Assembly: GCA_025450375.1 (NCBI GenBank)
Contig: JANWHO010000165.1
Span: 1 to 5,624, forward strand
DNA from: Chloroflexota bacterium
GTDB lineage: Bacteria > Chloroflexota > UBA5177 > JANWHV01
Length of the DNA: 5,624 nt
Direction of reading: 5' to 3'
Shown: positions 4,870-5,624 of the stretch, in pieces
How the letters are laid out: each line of letters opens with the position of its first letter
How positions within the stretch are numbered: the first letter of the stretch is position 1
The notes under the pieces: generated by a model
Told to the model about the DNA's origin: nothing
What the model saw: only the letters and a program-made list of their open reading frames with translations
The model's database searches: none
Made by a program: the position numbers and the translations under genes

Positions 4870-5624
4870 ATGGCAATCGTGACGGTAAGCGGGGTAACCA
4901 AGACCTACGGCGGCCACGAGGTGCTGCGCGGGGTGGATCTCCAGATCGATCCCAAGGAGCGGATCGCCCTGGTCGGCCCCAATGGGGCCGGGAAATCTAC
5001 CCTGCTGCGCATCATCGCCGGTCGCGAACCGCCCGACGACGGGACGGTGCAACGTGGGCGGCGCCTGCGCGTGGGCTATCTGGCGCAGGAGGCCAATTTT
5101 CAGAGCCGGAGCACGCTGCGCGAGGGCCTCCTGGAAGCGTTCGCGGGCTTGCGCCGGCAGCAGGAGCGGCTGCGCGAGCTTGAGGCCGAGTTTGCCGCCG
5201 CCGGGAGCAATCCCGCTGCCTGGAGCCCTGAGACGCTCGAACAATACACCAGTCTGATGGAGCGCTTCGAGCATCAGGGCGGCTACGACTACGAGCAGCG
5301 CGTGGAGCGCATTCTCAGCGGACTGGGCTTCGAGCGCGAGCGGTGGGATCGCCCGGCCCGCGAGCTATCGGGAGGCCAGCGTACCCGCGCGCACCTGGGC
5401 CGCCTCTTGCTGGAGGAACCCGAGGTTCTTCTCCTGGACGAGCCAACCAATCACCTGGATCTGACCACCACGGAGTGGCTGGAGAACTTCCTCGCGAGCT
5501 GGCCCGAGGTCTTGGTCGTGGTCTCACACGACCGCTATTTCCTCGATCGGGTCACCCGCCGCACGGTCGAACTGGTGGGTGGCATGGCGGAGAGTTATCC
5601 CGCCCCCTTTACCCGGTACCTGGC
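4870..5624 (+). CDS. ABC-F family ATPase, first nucleotide-binding domain (partial, runs off right edge)
   Basis: ABC-F proteins have two ATPase domains and no membrane part; they act on ribosomes, as translation factors or as antibiotic-resistance proteins. The visible 251 residues hold one complete set of motifs: Walker A GPNGAGKST (36-44), Q-loop YLAQE (70-74), signature LSGGQ (166-170), Walker B VLLLDEPTNHLDL (186-198) with catalytic Glu191, and H-loop SHDR (219-222). The NHLD run and the absence of transmembrane segments place it in ABC-F. Residues 98-157 (RQQERLRELEAEF through RVERILSGLGF) form the charged arm insertion between Q-loop and signature. The linker and second domain, which separate Uup, EttA and resistance types, are beyond the window, so no subtype is given. 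GGGTGG (4857-4862) lies 7 nt before the ATG. The 17-bp-stem hairpin upstream separates it from the macro gene. Confidence 0.95.
   Translation, partial: MAIVTVSGVTKTYGGHEVLRGVDLQIDPKERIALVGPNGAGKSTLLRIIAGREPPDDGTVQRGRRLRVGYLAQEANFQSRSTLREGLLEAFAGLRRQQERLRELEAEFAAAGSNPAAWSPETLEQYTSLMERFEHQGGYDYEQRVERILSGLGFERERWDRPARELSGGQRTRAHLGRLLLEEPEVLLLDEPTNHLDLTTTEWLENFLASWPEVLVVVSHDRYFLDRVTRRTVELVGGMAESYPAPFTRYL

Noticed and set aside
1..5624. tRNA, rRNA, CRISPR arrays, insertion sequences and riboswitches
   Set aside because: No cloverleaf, rRNA-like block, regularly spaced direct repeats, transposase motifs or recognisable riboswitch core was seen, and nearly all of the window is accounted for by coding sequence.

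Overview
The window is a GC-rich stretch of bacterial chromosome with five protein genes, two of them cut by the window edges. There are no mobile elements, tRNA, rRNA or CRISPR arrays. The acyl-CoA dehydrogenase has a Chloroflexota-like flavour (RVIISVH and HNKAGIRAGNTG blocks), and the high GC and mixed gene content would fit that phylum. This is a guess from remembered family resemblance, not a search result.

Layout, left to right: (1) 1-1128, minus, an almost complete acyl-CoA dehydrogenase whose last residues run off the left edge. (2) 1281-2510, plus, a polytopic membrane protein resembling GT87/DUF2029 polyprenol-phosphate-dependent glycosyltransferases, divergent from gene 1 across 152 bp. 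(3) 2483-4033, minus, an NAD(P)-dependent aldehyde dehydrogenase that overlaps the end of gene 2 tail-to-tail by 28 bp. (4) 4123-4680, plus, a MacroD-type macro-domain protein, divergent from gene 3 across only 89 bp. (5) 4870 to the right edge, plus, the first nucleotide-binding domain of an ABC-F ATPase, 189 bp after gene 4.

Genes 1-4 alternate in strand, so there is no long operon. Only macro to ABC-F could be co-transcribed, and a strong 17-bp-stem hairpin sits between them. The genes do not form a recognisable pathway. Acyl-CoA and aldehyde oxidation suit general catabolism, the GT87 protein suits envelope glycan or glycolipid synthesis, the macro protein suits ADP-ribose signalling or NAD metabolite clean-up, and the ABC-F protein suits ribosome-associated translation.

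The most noteworthy non-coding signals are a perfect 9-bp inverted repeat covering the translation start of the aldehyde dehydrogenase in the divergent control region, and the 17-bp perfect inverted repeat of GATCGG-type units downstream of the macro gene. I found no convincing evidence of a new multi-gene system; the window reads as ordinary chromosomal genes with a few unusual motif substitutions and regulatory structures.
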